From NCBI RefSeq assembly GCF_002931235.1, contig NZ_PSTT01000109.1, forward strand, positions 1 to 64,000: a stretch of 64,000 bases of DNA, given 5' to 3'. A program made the translations under genes and the position numbers. Positions 26,150 through 38,677 of the stretch are shown one piece after another (positions within the stretch are counted from its first letter, which is position 1; each line of letters begins with the position of its first letter). The stretch comes from Subtercola sp. Z020 (GTDB taxonomy: Bacteria; Actinomycetota; Actinomycetes; Actinomycetales; Microbacteriaceae). Below the pieces are notes generated by a model, which made no database searches, was not told the origin of the DNA, and saw only the letters and a program-made list of their open reading frames with translations.

Positions 26150-27787
26150 GTGAGCCAAGCCACCGACTCCGCGACCCCCGCGCCAGACCCGCTCGCCGGC
26201 GACGCTCCGCCGAAGCCCGAGCGCCCGCGCGGCAGTCGGCTCGACACGTGGTGGGCCGGTCTCGTCTCGACCCCGGCCCGGCAGCGCGCGTGGCGCTGGG
26301 GCGGCCCCCTCGCCGTCACCCTGCTGGCCGCGATCCTCCGGCTCTGGAACCTCGGCGACCCGCACAGCCTGGTCTTCGACGAGACGTTCTACGTCAAAGA
26401 CGCCTGGTCGCTCCTCCACCTCGGCTACGAGGGCTCGTGGCCGGCGACGCCCGACCCGGCCTTCAACGCCGGCGACGTGAACTCGTACCTCGACGCTCCG
26501 GGGTATGTCGTGCATCCGCCCCTCGGCAAGTGGATCATCGCCCTCGGCCTCGCGGTCTTCGGCGCCGAGAACAGCTTCGGCTGGCGCGTCTCTGTGGCCG
26601 TCTGCGGCATTCTCGGCGTGCTGCTGATCTCGCTGATCGGCACGAAACTCTTCCACTCGACACTGCTCGGCACGATCGCCGGCTTCCTGTTCGCGATCGA
26701 CGGCCACGCGATCGTGATGGCCCGCATCGGCATTCTCGACGGCATTCTGATGCTGTTCCTGCTGCTCGGCTTCGGTGCCTTCCTGCTCGATCGCGAGTGG
26801 CATCTGAAACGCCTGGCGGCGCGGATAGAACAGAGCGAGCGCGAGGGCCACGAGGTTCTCTGGGGCCCCGCGATCTGGTGGCGACCGTGGCTGATGGTCG
26901 CGGCCCTCACCCTCGGTCTCGCGACGGCCGTGAAATGGTCGGGCCTCTACTTCCTGGTCGCGTTCGCGCTCTACACGGTGCTGGTGGATGCCCTGGCCCG
27001 CCGACGCGCCGGCCTCCCGTTCTGGCTCAGCGCGAGCATCCTGAAGCAGGGCCTGGCCTCCCTCGTGCTGATCGTGCCGATCTACCTGGCCAGCTACCTC
27101 GTGACCTGGACGGGCTGGTTCGCCAGCTCGAACGGCTACTACCGCAACTGGGCGCAGACCGACGGTACGCCCTGGACCGGCGGCCTCGCCTGGGTGCCGC
27201 TGACCATCCAGAACTTCTGGCACTTCGAGGCTTCTGTCTACAACTTCAACGTCAACGAGCACTCGCCCCACCCCTACGCGGCGAATCCGTTCACCTGGCT
27301 GTTCATGATCCGGCCGACGCAGATGTACGTGAACACGATCAGCGACGGGTCGGGCGGCTGCGGCGAGCAGACCTGCTACGAGAACATCACCTCCGTGGGC
27401 AACGCGGCCATCTGGTGGGCCGCGACCGCTGCCATCTTCTTCCTCGTCTACCGTCTCATTCGCAAGCGCGAGTGGCAGGTCGGCATCATTCTGATGGGAA
27501 TGGTCGGCGGATACCTTCCCTGGCTGCTGTTCACGAACCGCACGATCTTCCAGTTCTACACAATCGCCTTCGAGCCGTACATGATTCTCGGGTTGACGTT
27601 CGTGATCGGGCTGGCGCTCGGTCGGCGAACGGATGCCCGGCGAAAACGCGTCTCGGCGCTCTGGGTCGTGGCGGCCTACCTCGTACTCGCGATCGCGGTG
27701 TCGGTGTTCTTCTGGCCGGTGTGGACGGCGCAGCCGATCCCGGGCTGGCTGCTGACGTTGCACTACTGGTTGCCGTCGTGGCGGTAG
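26150..27787 (+). CDS. Dolichyl-phosphate-mannose-protein mannosyltransferase (GT39)
   Basis: Integral membrane glycosyltransferase that transfers mannose from polyprenyl-phosphate-mannose to secreted proteins (Pmt family). The 545-residue protein has an acidic loop motif VFDETFYVKDAW near residue 79, HPPLGKW near 125, about ten membrane helices and a C-terminal WLPSWR close to the usual family ending. GTG is the start: a TACCAT box (26138-26143) ends 6 nt before it. The pairing opposite rsmI is typical of actinobacteria. Confidence 0.93.
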   Translation: MSQATDSATPAPDPLAGDAPPKPERPRGSRLDTWWAGLVSTPARQRAWRWGGPLAVTLLAAILRLWNLGDPHSLVFDETFYVKDAWSLLHLGYEGSWPATPDPAFNAGDVNSYLDAPGYVVHPPLGKWIIALGLAVFGAENSFGWRVSVAVCGILGVLLISLIGTKLFHSTLLGTIAGFLFAIDGHAIVMARIGILDGILMLFLLLGFGAFLLDREWHLKRLAARIEQSEREGHEVLWGPAIWWRPWLMVAALTLGLATAVKWSGLYFLVAFALYTVLVDALARRRAGLPFWLSASILKQGLASLVLIVPIYLASYLVTWTGWFASSNGYYRNWAQTDGTPWTGGLAWVPLTIQNFWHFEASVYNFNVNEHSPHPYAANPFTWLFMIRPTQMYVNTISDGSGGCGEQTCYENITSVGNAAIWWAATAAIFFLVYRLIRKREWQVGIILMGMVGGYLPWLLFTNRTIFQFYTIAFEPYMILGLTFVIGLALGRRTDARRKRVSALWVVAAYLVLAIAVSVFFWPVWTAQPIPGWLLTLHYWLPSWR

Positions 27788-28833
27788 GCGGGCGTTCCCT
27801 GCGCGGCCCGCGGTGGCTGCCGGGCCTCGTGGTCGCCGGTGCCGCCACGCTGGTCGCCTTCCTGCTGCACCTCGCGGTGCCGGCGATCCCGCTGCTGACC
27901 GCTGCGGTGGGGCTCGGGATGATCGTGGGCCAGATTCCCGCGACGCAACGACTGCTCGACAGCATCCTGAAGCCCGGTATCGCGGTGGCTGCGCGGCGCC
28001 TCCTCCGCATCGGCATCGTGCTGCTCGGGCTGAAGCTCTCGCTGGTGGACATCGCCGGGCTCGGCTGGCCGACCATCCTCGTGATCGTTCTCGTCGTCGG
28101 CATCACCTTCGCGGCGACCCTCGGACTCGGGAAGCTGCTGCGCCTGCCCGGAACCCAGCCCATTCTGATCGCCGCCGGTTTCTCGATCTGCGGCGCCTCG
28201 GCGATCGGAGCGATGGGCGCGGTGACCCGCAGCAAAGACGAAGACCAGGCCACGCCGGTCGCGCTCGTGACGCTCTGCGGAACCCTCGCGATCTTCATCC
28301 TCCCGGCGCTCCGCTTCCCGCTCGGGCTCGACGATGCCGACTTCGGGCTGTGGGTCGGGCTGAGCGTGCACGATGTGGGCCAGGTCGTCGCGACGGCGCA
28401 GATCGCCGGGCCCGCGGCGCTGGCGGTCGCCGTCGTGGTGAAGCTCACGCGGGTGCTGACGCTGGCTCCGATGGTGGCGATCGTGGGTTTCGTCGAGCGT
28501 CGGCGCGAGAGCCGGGCCGTTCAGGCCGGCACCCGCCCGGCGTCGACCGGAGCGCGGCCCGCGATCGTGCCGCTGTTCATCGTGGGCTTCCTGGCCGCGG
28601 TGCTGGTGCGCACCTTCGTGCTCGACCCGAGCGGCGCATCCATCGCCGCCCCGGTGCTGTCGGTCGCCGACACCCTGCAGACCATCCTGTTCGGCATGGC
28701 GCTGTTCGGCCTCGGCTCGAACATCCGCTTCGCCGCCCTGGCTCGCACCGGCTGGCGCGCCCTGCTCGTGGGCCTCGCCTCCTGGCTGCTGATCGCCCTC
28801 CTGTCGCTGGCGGCGGTGTCCCTCCTCCGCTGA
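27778..28833 (+). CDS. YeiH/UPF0324 family putative sulfate exporter
   Basis: A polytopic membrane protein of about 351 residues with ten or so helices. Family hallmarks are GLGMIVGQIP, RIGIVLLGLKLSL, FSICGASAIGAMGAVTRSKDEDQATPVA, LWVGLSVHDVGQVVA and the final LFGMALFGLGSNI. The function 'sulfate exporter' comes from family naming and is weakly supported. The chosen GTG overlaps the end of the mannosyltransferase gene by 10 nt; the exact start is uncertain because there is no clear ribosome-binding site. Confidence 0.85.
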   Translation: MAVGGRSLRGPRWLPGLVVAGAATLVAFLLHLAVPAIPLLTAAVGLGMIVGQIPATQRLLDSILKPGIAVAARRLLRIGIVLLGLKLSLVDIAGLGWPTILVIVLVVGITFAATLGLGKLLRLPGTQPILIAAGFSICGASAIGAMGAVTRSKDEDQATPVALVTLCGTLAIFILPALRFPLGLDDADFGLWVGLSVHDVGQVVATAQIAGPAALAVAVVVKLTRVLTLAPMVAIVGFVERRRESRAVQAGTRPASTGARPAIVPLFIVGFLAAVLVRTFVLDPSGASIAAPVLSVADTLQTILFGMALFGLGSNIRFAALARTGWRALLVGLASWLLIALLSLAAVSLLR

Positions 28834-28867
28834 CGCCCTGCCGGTAGGCCCAGCGGGCGGCGCCGCG

Positions 28868-30439
28868 TCAGCCGACGACCGGCTCCTGCTCGCGGGCGGC
28901 GTAGGCGGCGACGAGCTCGCGCTTCAGCACCTTGCCGGAGGGGCCGAGCGGCAGCGACTCGACGATGTCGATGTGGCGGGGGTACTTGTACGCCGCCACA
29001 TCCTCCTTCACGAAAGCGAGCAGTTCGTCGACGGTCGCCGACGCACCCGACGCCAACACGACCGAGGCCACGATCTCCTGCCCGTGCGTCTCGTGCGGAA
29101 CGCCGTACACGGCGACCATCGAGACGGCGGGATGCGCCGCCAGCACCTCCTCGACCTCGCGCGGGTACACGTTGTAGCCGTTCCGGAGGATCATGTCCTT
29201 CGTTCGATCGACGATGGTGAGGTAGCCGTCGGAGTCCTTCCGGCCGAGGTCGCCGGTGCGGAACCAGCCGTCGACCATCGCCTTCGCCGTGTCGTCGGGC
29301 CGGTTGTGGTATCCGTTCATCAGGTTGTGCCCCCGGATCACCAGCTCGCCGAGCTCACCGGTCGGCAGCAGCTCGATCGTCTCGGCAACCTCCGCGTCGG
29401 CAATCTCGACGTCGACACCCCAGATCGGCGTACCGATCGTGCCCGCGCGCGGCGGCACACCGACCATGTTGAAGGTCGCCACCGGCGAGGTCTCCGTCAG
29501 CCCGTATCCCTCGTGGATCTCGGTGCCGAACAGCTCCTTGAAGCGGTTGATCACGGCGACGGGGATGGCCGCCCCGCCCGAGATGCCGTAGCGCAGCGGC
29601 GGGCGCGCTTCGGTGCGGCCCGCGGCATCCAGAAGCGCAATGTACATCGTCGGAACGCCCATGAAGATGGTGCACTGCTGGTCGTTCATGACCTTGAGGG
29701 CGGTGTCGCCGTCGAACTTCGGCACCATCACGAGCGTCGCCCCGGCGCGGAAGACCGTGTTCATCGTGCAGGTCTGGCCGAAGGTGTGGAAGAGCGGAAG
29801 CGCCCCCAGCACCCGGTCGCCCTCCTCCATGTCGAAGGTGGTCATCAGCGACACGTTGACCTGCTCGACGAGCGCGAGGTGCGACCCCTCAGCGCCCTTG
29901 GGCGTGCCGGTCGTGCCGCTGGTGTAGAGGATGGTGGCGGTGTCGAAGGGGTTCCGCTGCACGTAGGTGTCGATGGGAACGGATGCCCGGCTCTCGTCTT
30001 CGAGACGCGGCGGCAGCTCGGGGTTCGCCTCGGGCAACAGCACGCTCAGAACGGGCACACCGGCGAGCGCAGCGCCCTTCGCGCCCTCTGCGAGCAGCGG
30101 AGCCGCGCAGACGAGCAGTTCGGCGCCGCTGTCACGCAGCACGTATTCGATCTCCTTGCCCTTCAGAAGGGCGTGGATCGGCACCACGACGCCGCCGAGC
30201 GACAGCACCGCATAGTAGATGCGCGGAAAGTCGGCCACGTTCGGAATGAGCATGGCGACGGCGGTTCCCGGTCCCACTCCCCTGTCGCGAAGGGCACCGG
30301 CATACTGCCGCGTCTGCTGCCAGAGCTCGGCGTAGGTGGTCTGCGACTCACCCACCACGATGGCGACCCGATCGGGCGTTCGTTTCGCGGCCTCGACCAG
30401 AATGGAGGCGACGGACATCGTGGCAAAACCTGTACTCAT
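28868..30439 (-). CDS. Acyl-CoA synthetase (AMP-dependent ligase)
   Basis: A 523-residue ANL-superfamily enzyme, most like long-chain fatty-acid-CoA ligases. Motifs: P-loop ILYTSGTTGTPKGAEGSH near residue 173, YGLTETSPVA near 325, GWFRTGDLGRKD near 405 and the catalytic Lys near the C-terminus in LPLGPSGKVLKREL. GAGAAG precedes the ATG at 30439. It is divergent from metY across 93 bp, with no other lipid genes nearby, so the physiological acid is unknown. Confidence 0.9.
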   Translation of the reverse strand: MSTGFATMSVASILVEAAKRTPDRVAIVVGESQTTYAELWQQTRQYAGALRDRGVGPGTAVAMLIPNVADFPRIYYAVLSLGGVVVPIHALLKGKEIEYVLRDSGAELLVCAAPLLAEGAKGAALAGVPVLSVLLPEANPELPPRLEDESRASVPIDTYVQRNPFDTATILYTSGTTGTPKGAEGSHLALVEQVNVSLMTTFDMEEGDRVLGALPLFHTFGQTCTMNTVFRAGATLVMVPKFDGDTALKVMNDQQCTIFMGVPTMYIALLDAAGRTEARPPLRYGISGGAAIPVAVINRFKELFGTEIHEGYGLTETSPVATFNMVGVPPRAGTIGTPIWGVDVEIADAEVAETIELLPTGELGELVIRGHNLMNGYHNRPDDTAKAMVDGWFRTGDLGRKDSDGYLTIVDRTKDMILRNGYNVYPREVEEVLAAHPAVSMVAVYGVPHETHGQEIVASVVLASGASATVDELLAFVKEDVAAYKYPRHIDIVESLPLGPSGKVLKRELVAAYAAREQEPVVG

Positions 30440-30532
30440 GAAGCACTTCTCTCAGTCGACGTTGACGTCACACAGCTTAGTTCTGTTCGTTGCGAGTGCT
30501 CCGGCAGTTTGCTGCTCCGGTAGATTCAAGCC

Positions 30533-31828
30533 ATGGCAGATCGCGAATACGGCTTTAGAACGCGGGCAATCCACGCCGGGAACATCCCCGACGAGGTGAC
30601 GGGCGCACGTGCGCTGCCGATCTACCAGAGCTCGGCTTTCGTGTTCGACGACACGGCGGATGCCGCGGCCCGCTTCGCCCTGCAGAAGTACGGCAACGTC
30701 TACAGCCGGCTCTCGAACCCGACCGTGGCCTCCTTCGAGGAGCGCGTCGCGAGCCTTGAGGGCGGCCTCGGCGCCGTCGCCACGGCCAGCGGCCTGGCTG
30801 CCCAGTACATCACCTTCGCCTCGCTCGCCGGCGCGGGCGACCACATCGTGTCGTCGGCCAATCTCTATGGCGGTTCGGTGACGCAACTGGATGTCACGCT
30901 CCGCCGTTTCGGCGTCGAGACGACCTTCGTGCGGAGCTCCGACCCGGCCGACTACGCCGCGGCGATCACCGACAAGACCAAGCTGGTCTTCGCCGAGACG
31001 GTGGCGAACCCGTCGGGCGAGGTCGCCGACATCCAGGGCCTCGCCGACGTCGCACACGCGCACGGCCTGCCCCTCATCATCGACTCGACGATCGCGACGC
31101 CCTACCTGAACCGGCCCATGGAGTGGGGCGCCGATGTGGTCATCCACTCGGCGACCAAATTCCTCGGCGGCCACGGCACGACCCTCGGCGGCGTCGTGGT
31201 CGAGAGTGGGCTATTCGACTGGCACAGTGAGAAGTTCCCGCTGTTCGGTCAACCGGTGCCGACCTACGGTGGCCTCGAGTGGTCGGGCAACTTCGGGGAG
31301 TACGCGTTTCTGACCCGGCTGCGCGCCGAGCAGCTGCGCGACATCGGCCCGGTGCTCGCGCCGCACTCGGCGTTCCTCCTGGCGCAGGGCGTCGAGACCC
31401 TGCCCTTCCGCATGCAGGCGCACGTCGACAACGCGCGCATCGTCGCCGAGTGGCTGGATGCCGACCCCCGCATCGAGTTCGTCAACTGGGCCGGGCTGCC
31501 GGCGCACCCGCACCACGACCGTGCCCTGAAGTACCTGCCGAAGGGGCCGGGCTCGGTGTTCAGCTTCGGAGTGAAGGGCGGGCGGGATGCGGGGCGCACG
31601 TTCATCGAGTCCGTCGACCTGGCGAGCCACCTGGCGAACATCGGCGACGCGAAGACCCTGGTCATCCACCCCGCCTCGACCACCCACGCCCAGCTGAACG
31701 AGCAGCAGCTGCTCGAAGCGGGCGTGCTGCCCGGCATCGTGCGCATCAGCGTCGGAATCGAAGACCCCGACGACATCATCTACGACCTCGACCAGGCCCT
31801 GTCGAAAGCAACGGAAGGTCTCTCATGA
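30533..31828 (+). CDS. metY: O-acetylhomoserine sulfhydrylase
   Basis: PLP enzyme that makes homocysteine from O-acetylhomoserine and sulfide. The 431-residue protein has GFRTRAIHAGNIPD, YSRLSNPTVASFEERVASLEG, ASGLAAQ, the PLP lysine in HSATKFLGGHGTTLGG near residue 209, SLGDAKTL-like IGDAKTLVIHPASTTH and the terminal VRISVGIEDPDDI. TAGATT (30521-30526) lies 6 nt before the ATG, indicating a leaderless mRNA and hence no upstream riboswitch. Its stop overlaps the next gene. Confidence 0.95.
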   Translation: MADREYGFRTRAIHAGNIPDEVTGARALPIYQSSAFVFDDTADAAARFALQKYGNVYSRLSNPTVASFEERVASLEGGLGAVATASGLAAQYITFASLAGAGDHIVSSANLYGGSVTQLDVTLRRFGVETTFVRSSDPADYAAAITDKTKLVFAETVANPSGEVADIQGLADVAHAHGLPLIIDSTIATPYLNRPMEWGADVVIHSATKFLGGHGTTLGGVVVESGLFDWHSEKFPLFGQPVPTYGGLEWSGNFGEYAFLTRLRAEQLRDIGPVLAPHSAFLLAQGVETLPFRMQAHVDNARIVAEWLDADPRIEFVNWAGLPAHPHHDRALKYLPKGPGSVFSFGVKGGRDAGRTFIESVDLASHLANIGDAKTLVIHPASTTHAQLNEQQLLEAGVLPGIVRISVGIEDPDDIIYDLDQALSKATEGLS

Positions 31829-32331
31829 CGCTCACCTCGCCTGCGACACCGGAACGCACCTGGGTCGGTCCCGATGCCAAGGGGCGCCTGAAGATCCTCC
31901 GTGCCGCGAAGTCGATCGCGATCGTCGGCGCTTCGCCGAACCCGGCCCGCTCGAGCTACTTCGTGGGGACGTACCTGCTGCAGTCGAGCACCTACCGGGT
32001 GTACTTCGTGAACCCGAACGCGACCGAGATCCTCGGGCATCCCGCCTACCCCGACCTCGCGTCGCTGCCGGAGGTGCCCGACATCGTCGACGTCTTCCGC
32101 AAGGCGAGCGACATCCCCGCCGTGATCGACGACGTGGTCGCGAGCGGCGCGAAGACGGTCTGGGTGCAGCTCGGCATCTGGAACCAGGATGCCGCGGTGC
32201 ACGGCGAGAGCAAGGGACTGACCGTCGTGATGGACCGCTGCATCAAGGTGGAGCACGCCCGCTTTCACGGGGGACTCCACCTGCTCGGCTTCGACACCGG
32301 CCAGATCACGGCGCGAAAGACGATCCGCTAG
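31825..32331 (+). CDS. CoA-binding domain protein
   Basis: A 168-residue single-domain Rossmann protein of the YccU/CoA-binding family: KSIAIVGASPNPARSSYFVG near residue 35, YRVYFVNPNATEILG, VDVFRKASDIPAVIDD, KTVWVQLGIWN and VMDRCIKVEHARF. The ATG overlaps the metY stop (ATGA), and this metY/CoA-binding pair recurs in actinobacteria. The biochemical role, possibly in sulfur metabolism, is not established. Confidence 0.9.
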   Translation: MTLTSPATPERTWVGPDAKGRLKILRAAKSIAIVGASPNPARSSYFVGTYLLQSSTYRVYFVNPNATEILGHPAYPDLASLPEVPDIVDVFRKASDIPAVIDDVVASGAKTVWVQLGIWNQDAAVHGESKGLTVVMDRCIKVEHARFHGGLHLLGFDTGQITARKTIR

Positions 32332-32356
32332 AGGCGTTCTGCAGACGTTCAGCCGG

Positions 32357-32857
32357 ATGTCACCCGTCGCCACTAGCGTGAGCCGGGTGAACGCTTCGAC
32401 TGCTTCCAGCTCCTTCCCCTCCTCTTTCTCCTCTTTCTCCTCTTTCTCCTCGTTCCTCGCCTCGCCCGCAGCGCTGCCGGCGGCCCCGTCTGCCGTGTCG
32501 ACCCAGTGGCTCTGCGACCACCTCGGCTCCGACACGATGGTCGTGCTCGATGCCTCGGCCACGCGGCAGAACTTCGACCGGCTGCACATCGCGACCGCCC
32601 TCTACGCCGATCTCGCCGGCGACTTCTCCGACCCGTCGGGCGCTGAGCCGTATGCGCGCCCCTCGGCCACCCGTTTCGGCACCGCCCTCGACGGCCTCGG
32701 CATCACGACCGAGACGACGGTCGTCGTCTACGACACGGCGTCGGGCCAGGAGGCCATGCGGCTCTGGTGGCTGTTCCGCTCGTTCGGGTTCGAGCGCGTC
32801 TCGGTGCTGACCGGTGGCTTCGCGAAGTGGGCCGCCGAGGAGCGCCCGATCGGGTAG
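32357..32857 (+). CDS. Truncated (single-domain) rhodanese-like protein
   Basis: About 120 residues match the N-terminal, non-catalytic rhodanese domain of thiosulfate/mercaptopyruvate sulfurtransferases: VSTQWLCDHLGSDTMVVLDA, YADLAGDFSDPSG, VVVYDTASGQEAMRLWWLFRSFG and VLTGGFAKW. The active-site Cys loop lies in the second domain of that family, and the frame stops before it. The N-terminus is a Ser/Phe repeat (SSF x4) encoded by a 9-bp repeat at 32420-32455. GTG codons at 32378 and 32387 are alternative starts. It may be a gene remnant. Confidence 0.65.
   Translation: MSPVATSVSRVNASTASSSFPSSFSSFSSFSSFLASPAALPAAPSAVSTQWLCDHLGSDTMVVLDASATRQNFDRLHIATALYADLAGDFSDPSGAEPYARPSATRFGTALDGLGITTETTVVVYDTASGQEAMRLWWLFRSFGFERVSVLTGGFAKWAAEERPIG
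32420..32455 (+). repeat. 9-bp repeat in the half-rhodanese N-terminus
   Basis: Four units of TCCTCTTTC encode SSF repeats before the rhodanese-like domain. It is one of the more pyrimidine-rich stretches in the window. Confidence 0.85.
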
Positions 32858-32916
32858 CGCTGGGGCGGCAGCTGGTTTCGCGTCAGACGGCTCTCGTGTC
32901 AGCTGGGTCTGGCGTG

Positions 32917-34620
32917 TCAGGCGGTGGGTGACTCCGCGCGCAGGCGCACCAGCAGCTCGAGAGCTGCCCCGAAGCCGATCGGCCGCAAGAGCGCATCGGC
33001 TGCAACCGGAACGAGCGCGCGCAGCACGGCGTGCCGGTAGCGGTCGTCGCCGGTCTCCCGATAGCGCAGGAACGCGGCACGGGCCGCCGCGCTGTTGCCC
33101 GACGGGTACGCACCCTCCGAGACATCCCCTTCGAGCAGCAGGCCGCGGGCGGCGAGCACGGGGTCGCCCCCGCCGGGAACCCCCCACGGTTCGGCGGCGT
33201 TCTCGGCCGATCCGAGCGCCAGGATGCTGTCGAGCAGGCGTGCTCCCTCACTGCTGTAGCGCTCGTCACCCGTCGCGGCTCCGAGCTGCAGCAGCGCGGT
33301 GGCGAACATGCCGTAGTCCTCGAGGGTGGCCCGGGCATCCGAGACCCGGCCCTCGAGCGATGCGCGAACAAGGGAACCGTCGCTTCGCAGATGGTTCTCG
33401 AGCAGGTAGTCGGCGCTCCGCCGGGCCGCCTCGACCAGACTCTGCTCGCCGAAGGCGGTCCCCGCGTGGGTGAGGGCTCCGATGGCCAGCCCGTTCCAGC
33501 CGGTCAGGATCTTCAGGTCGAATGCCGGCGGCACCTCGGCGCGGCGCGCCTCCGCCGTGAGCGCGTAGTACCCGCCCTCCGTGCGCTCGCCCGCGACAGT
33601 GCTCTCGGAATCCTGGGCCGACGCGAAACCGCCGGCGGGCTGCTGCATCTGCTCGACGAGGTACGACGCGATGCCCTCGGCCGTCGAGCGGGCCCATTCT
33701 GCGCCGGGGTGTCGCTCGGCCGCCGTCGTGTAGGCGTCGAGCAGCAGGGCGTTGTCGTACAGCATGCGCTCGTAGTGCGGGTCGCTCCAGTCCTGCCGCG
33801 TGGCGTAGCGGAAGAAGCCGCCTTCGACGGGGTCCCGCAGATCGGAAGCCGCCATGGCCTGCAGGGCGCGATCGGCGACAGGCGCATCCATCGCCTGCAA
33901 GAACTGCAGCACGGGTGCGACGGGGAACTTCGGCGCCGTGCCGAACCCCCCGTGCACGGTGTCTTCGTAGGCGTCGAGTTCGAACACGACCTGGGCCAGC
34001 TGGGCGGCCGTGGGCACCCCGTCGTCGAGGTCGCGGTCACGGTCGGCCGCTTCGCGCGGCGCCTCCCCCGAAGCGGCAGCGTCACCTGCTGCCGCGTCAC
34101 CCTCGTCGGCGGCACCCTCGCCCGCCGCGACCAGCGCGGCCAGGAGCTGGGCGGCCGTGCTCTCGACATCGGCCCGTCGCGTCGTCCACGCCTCTTCGAC
34201 CGCTCCCAGAACCTGCCGGAACGACGGGTTCCCCTGCACCGCCACCGGCGGGGAGTAGGTGCCGGCGAAGAACGCCCGGCCCTGCGGTGTGACGAACACG
34301 TTGAGCGGCCAGCCGAGGTTCTGCGTGAACGCTCCCGCGGCCGCGAGGTACACGGAGTCGACCTCGGGATGCTCCTCCCTGTCGACCTTGATCGTCACGA
34401 AGCCCCTGTTGAGCTCGGCCGCGAGCGCCGGATCGCTGAAGCTCTCCCTCGCCATGACGTGGCACCAGTGGCACGTGGAGTACCCGATGGAGACGAGCAC
34501 CGGCACGTCCCGGCGCTCGGCTTCGGCGAACGCCTCCTCCCCCCAGGGGAACCAGTCCACCGGGTTGTCACTGTGCGAACGGAGGTACGGGCTGATCGCG
34601 TCGCCGAGTCGGTTGGCCAT
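32917..34620 (-). CDS. DUF255/YyaL-type thioredoxin-domain protein
   Basis: A 567-residue protein with an N-terminal thioredoxin-like domain ([19 protein letters not shown], then STCHWCHVM with a CHWC site near residue 50) and a C-terminal (alpha/alpha)6-barrel region with [23 protein letters not shown], and SAQDSES-type motifs, as in spermatogenesis-associated protein 20. A Gly/Ala/Asp-rich linker sits at about 165-195. Enzymatic role unknown. A TACGCT box lies 6 nt before the ATG (34627-34632), so it is probably leaderless and divergent from hrpA. Confidence 0.9.
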   Translation of the reverse strand: MANRLGDAISPYLRSHSDNPVDWFPWGEEAFAEAERRDVPVLVSIGYSTCHWCHVMARESFSDPALAAELNRGFVTIKVDREEHPEVDSVYLAAAGAFTQNLGWPLNVFVTPQGRAFFAGTYSPPVAVQGNPSFRQVLGAVEEAWTTRRADVESTAAQLLAALVAAGEGAADEGDAAAGDAAASGEAPREAADRDRDLDDGVPTAAQLAQVVFELDAYEDTVHGGFGTAPKFPVAPVLQFLQAMDAPVADRALQAMAASDLRDPVEGGFFRYATRQDWSDPHYERMLYDNALLLDAYTTAAERHPGAEWARSTAEGIASYLVEQMQQPAGGFASAQDSESTVAGERTEGGYYALTAEARRAEVPPAFDLKILTGWNGLAIGALTHAGTAFGEQSLVEAARRSADYLLENHLRSDGSLVRASLEGRVSDARATLEDYGMFATALLQLGAATGDERYSSEGARLLDSILALGSAENAAEPWGVPGGGDPVLAARGLLLEGDVSEGAYPSGNSAAARAAFLRYRETGDDRYRHAVLRALVPVAADALLRPIGFGAALELLVRLRAESPTA

Positions 34621-34722
34621 GATCCCAGCGTACGCGGCGACAGAACGAGCACCGGTGTGGCGGCCGGCCGCCGCGCTCACCCCTGCCCGAGCCGGGTTCG
34701 GCGCTTGTAGACTGGAAGGCCA

Positions 34723-38595
<3,873 letters not shown>

Positions 38596-38646
38596 CCGGA
38601 ACAGTCGGTTGCCGAAGGGTGACCGTTCGGAGACGACAGGAAGGTT

Positions 38647-38666
38647 TGTACCGTCCAACCGGTACA
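38647..38666. promoter_or_regulatory. 20-bp inverted repeat overlapping the MFS gene promoter
   Basis: TGTACCG (38647-38653) and CGGTACA (38660-38666) are perfect 7-bp arms around TCCAAC. A TACACT -10-like box (38663-38668) overlaps the right arm, and the start codon is only 9 nt further. A repressor bound here would block the promoter. Confidence 0.5.
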
Positions 38667-38677
38667 CTTGATCTCTT

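Noticed and set aside
25291-27777. Long upstream extension of the YeiH frame across rsmI and the mannosyltransferase
   Set aside because: The upstream part translates the wrong frame of two conserved genes. Homology to YeiH begins only near 27780.
30440-30532. Possible SAM or other riboswitch upstream of metY
   Set aside because: Only 93 bp separate metY from the divergent gene, and a TAGATT box lies 6 nt before the start, leaving no leader for an aptamer.
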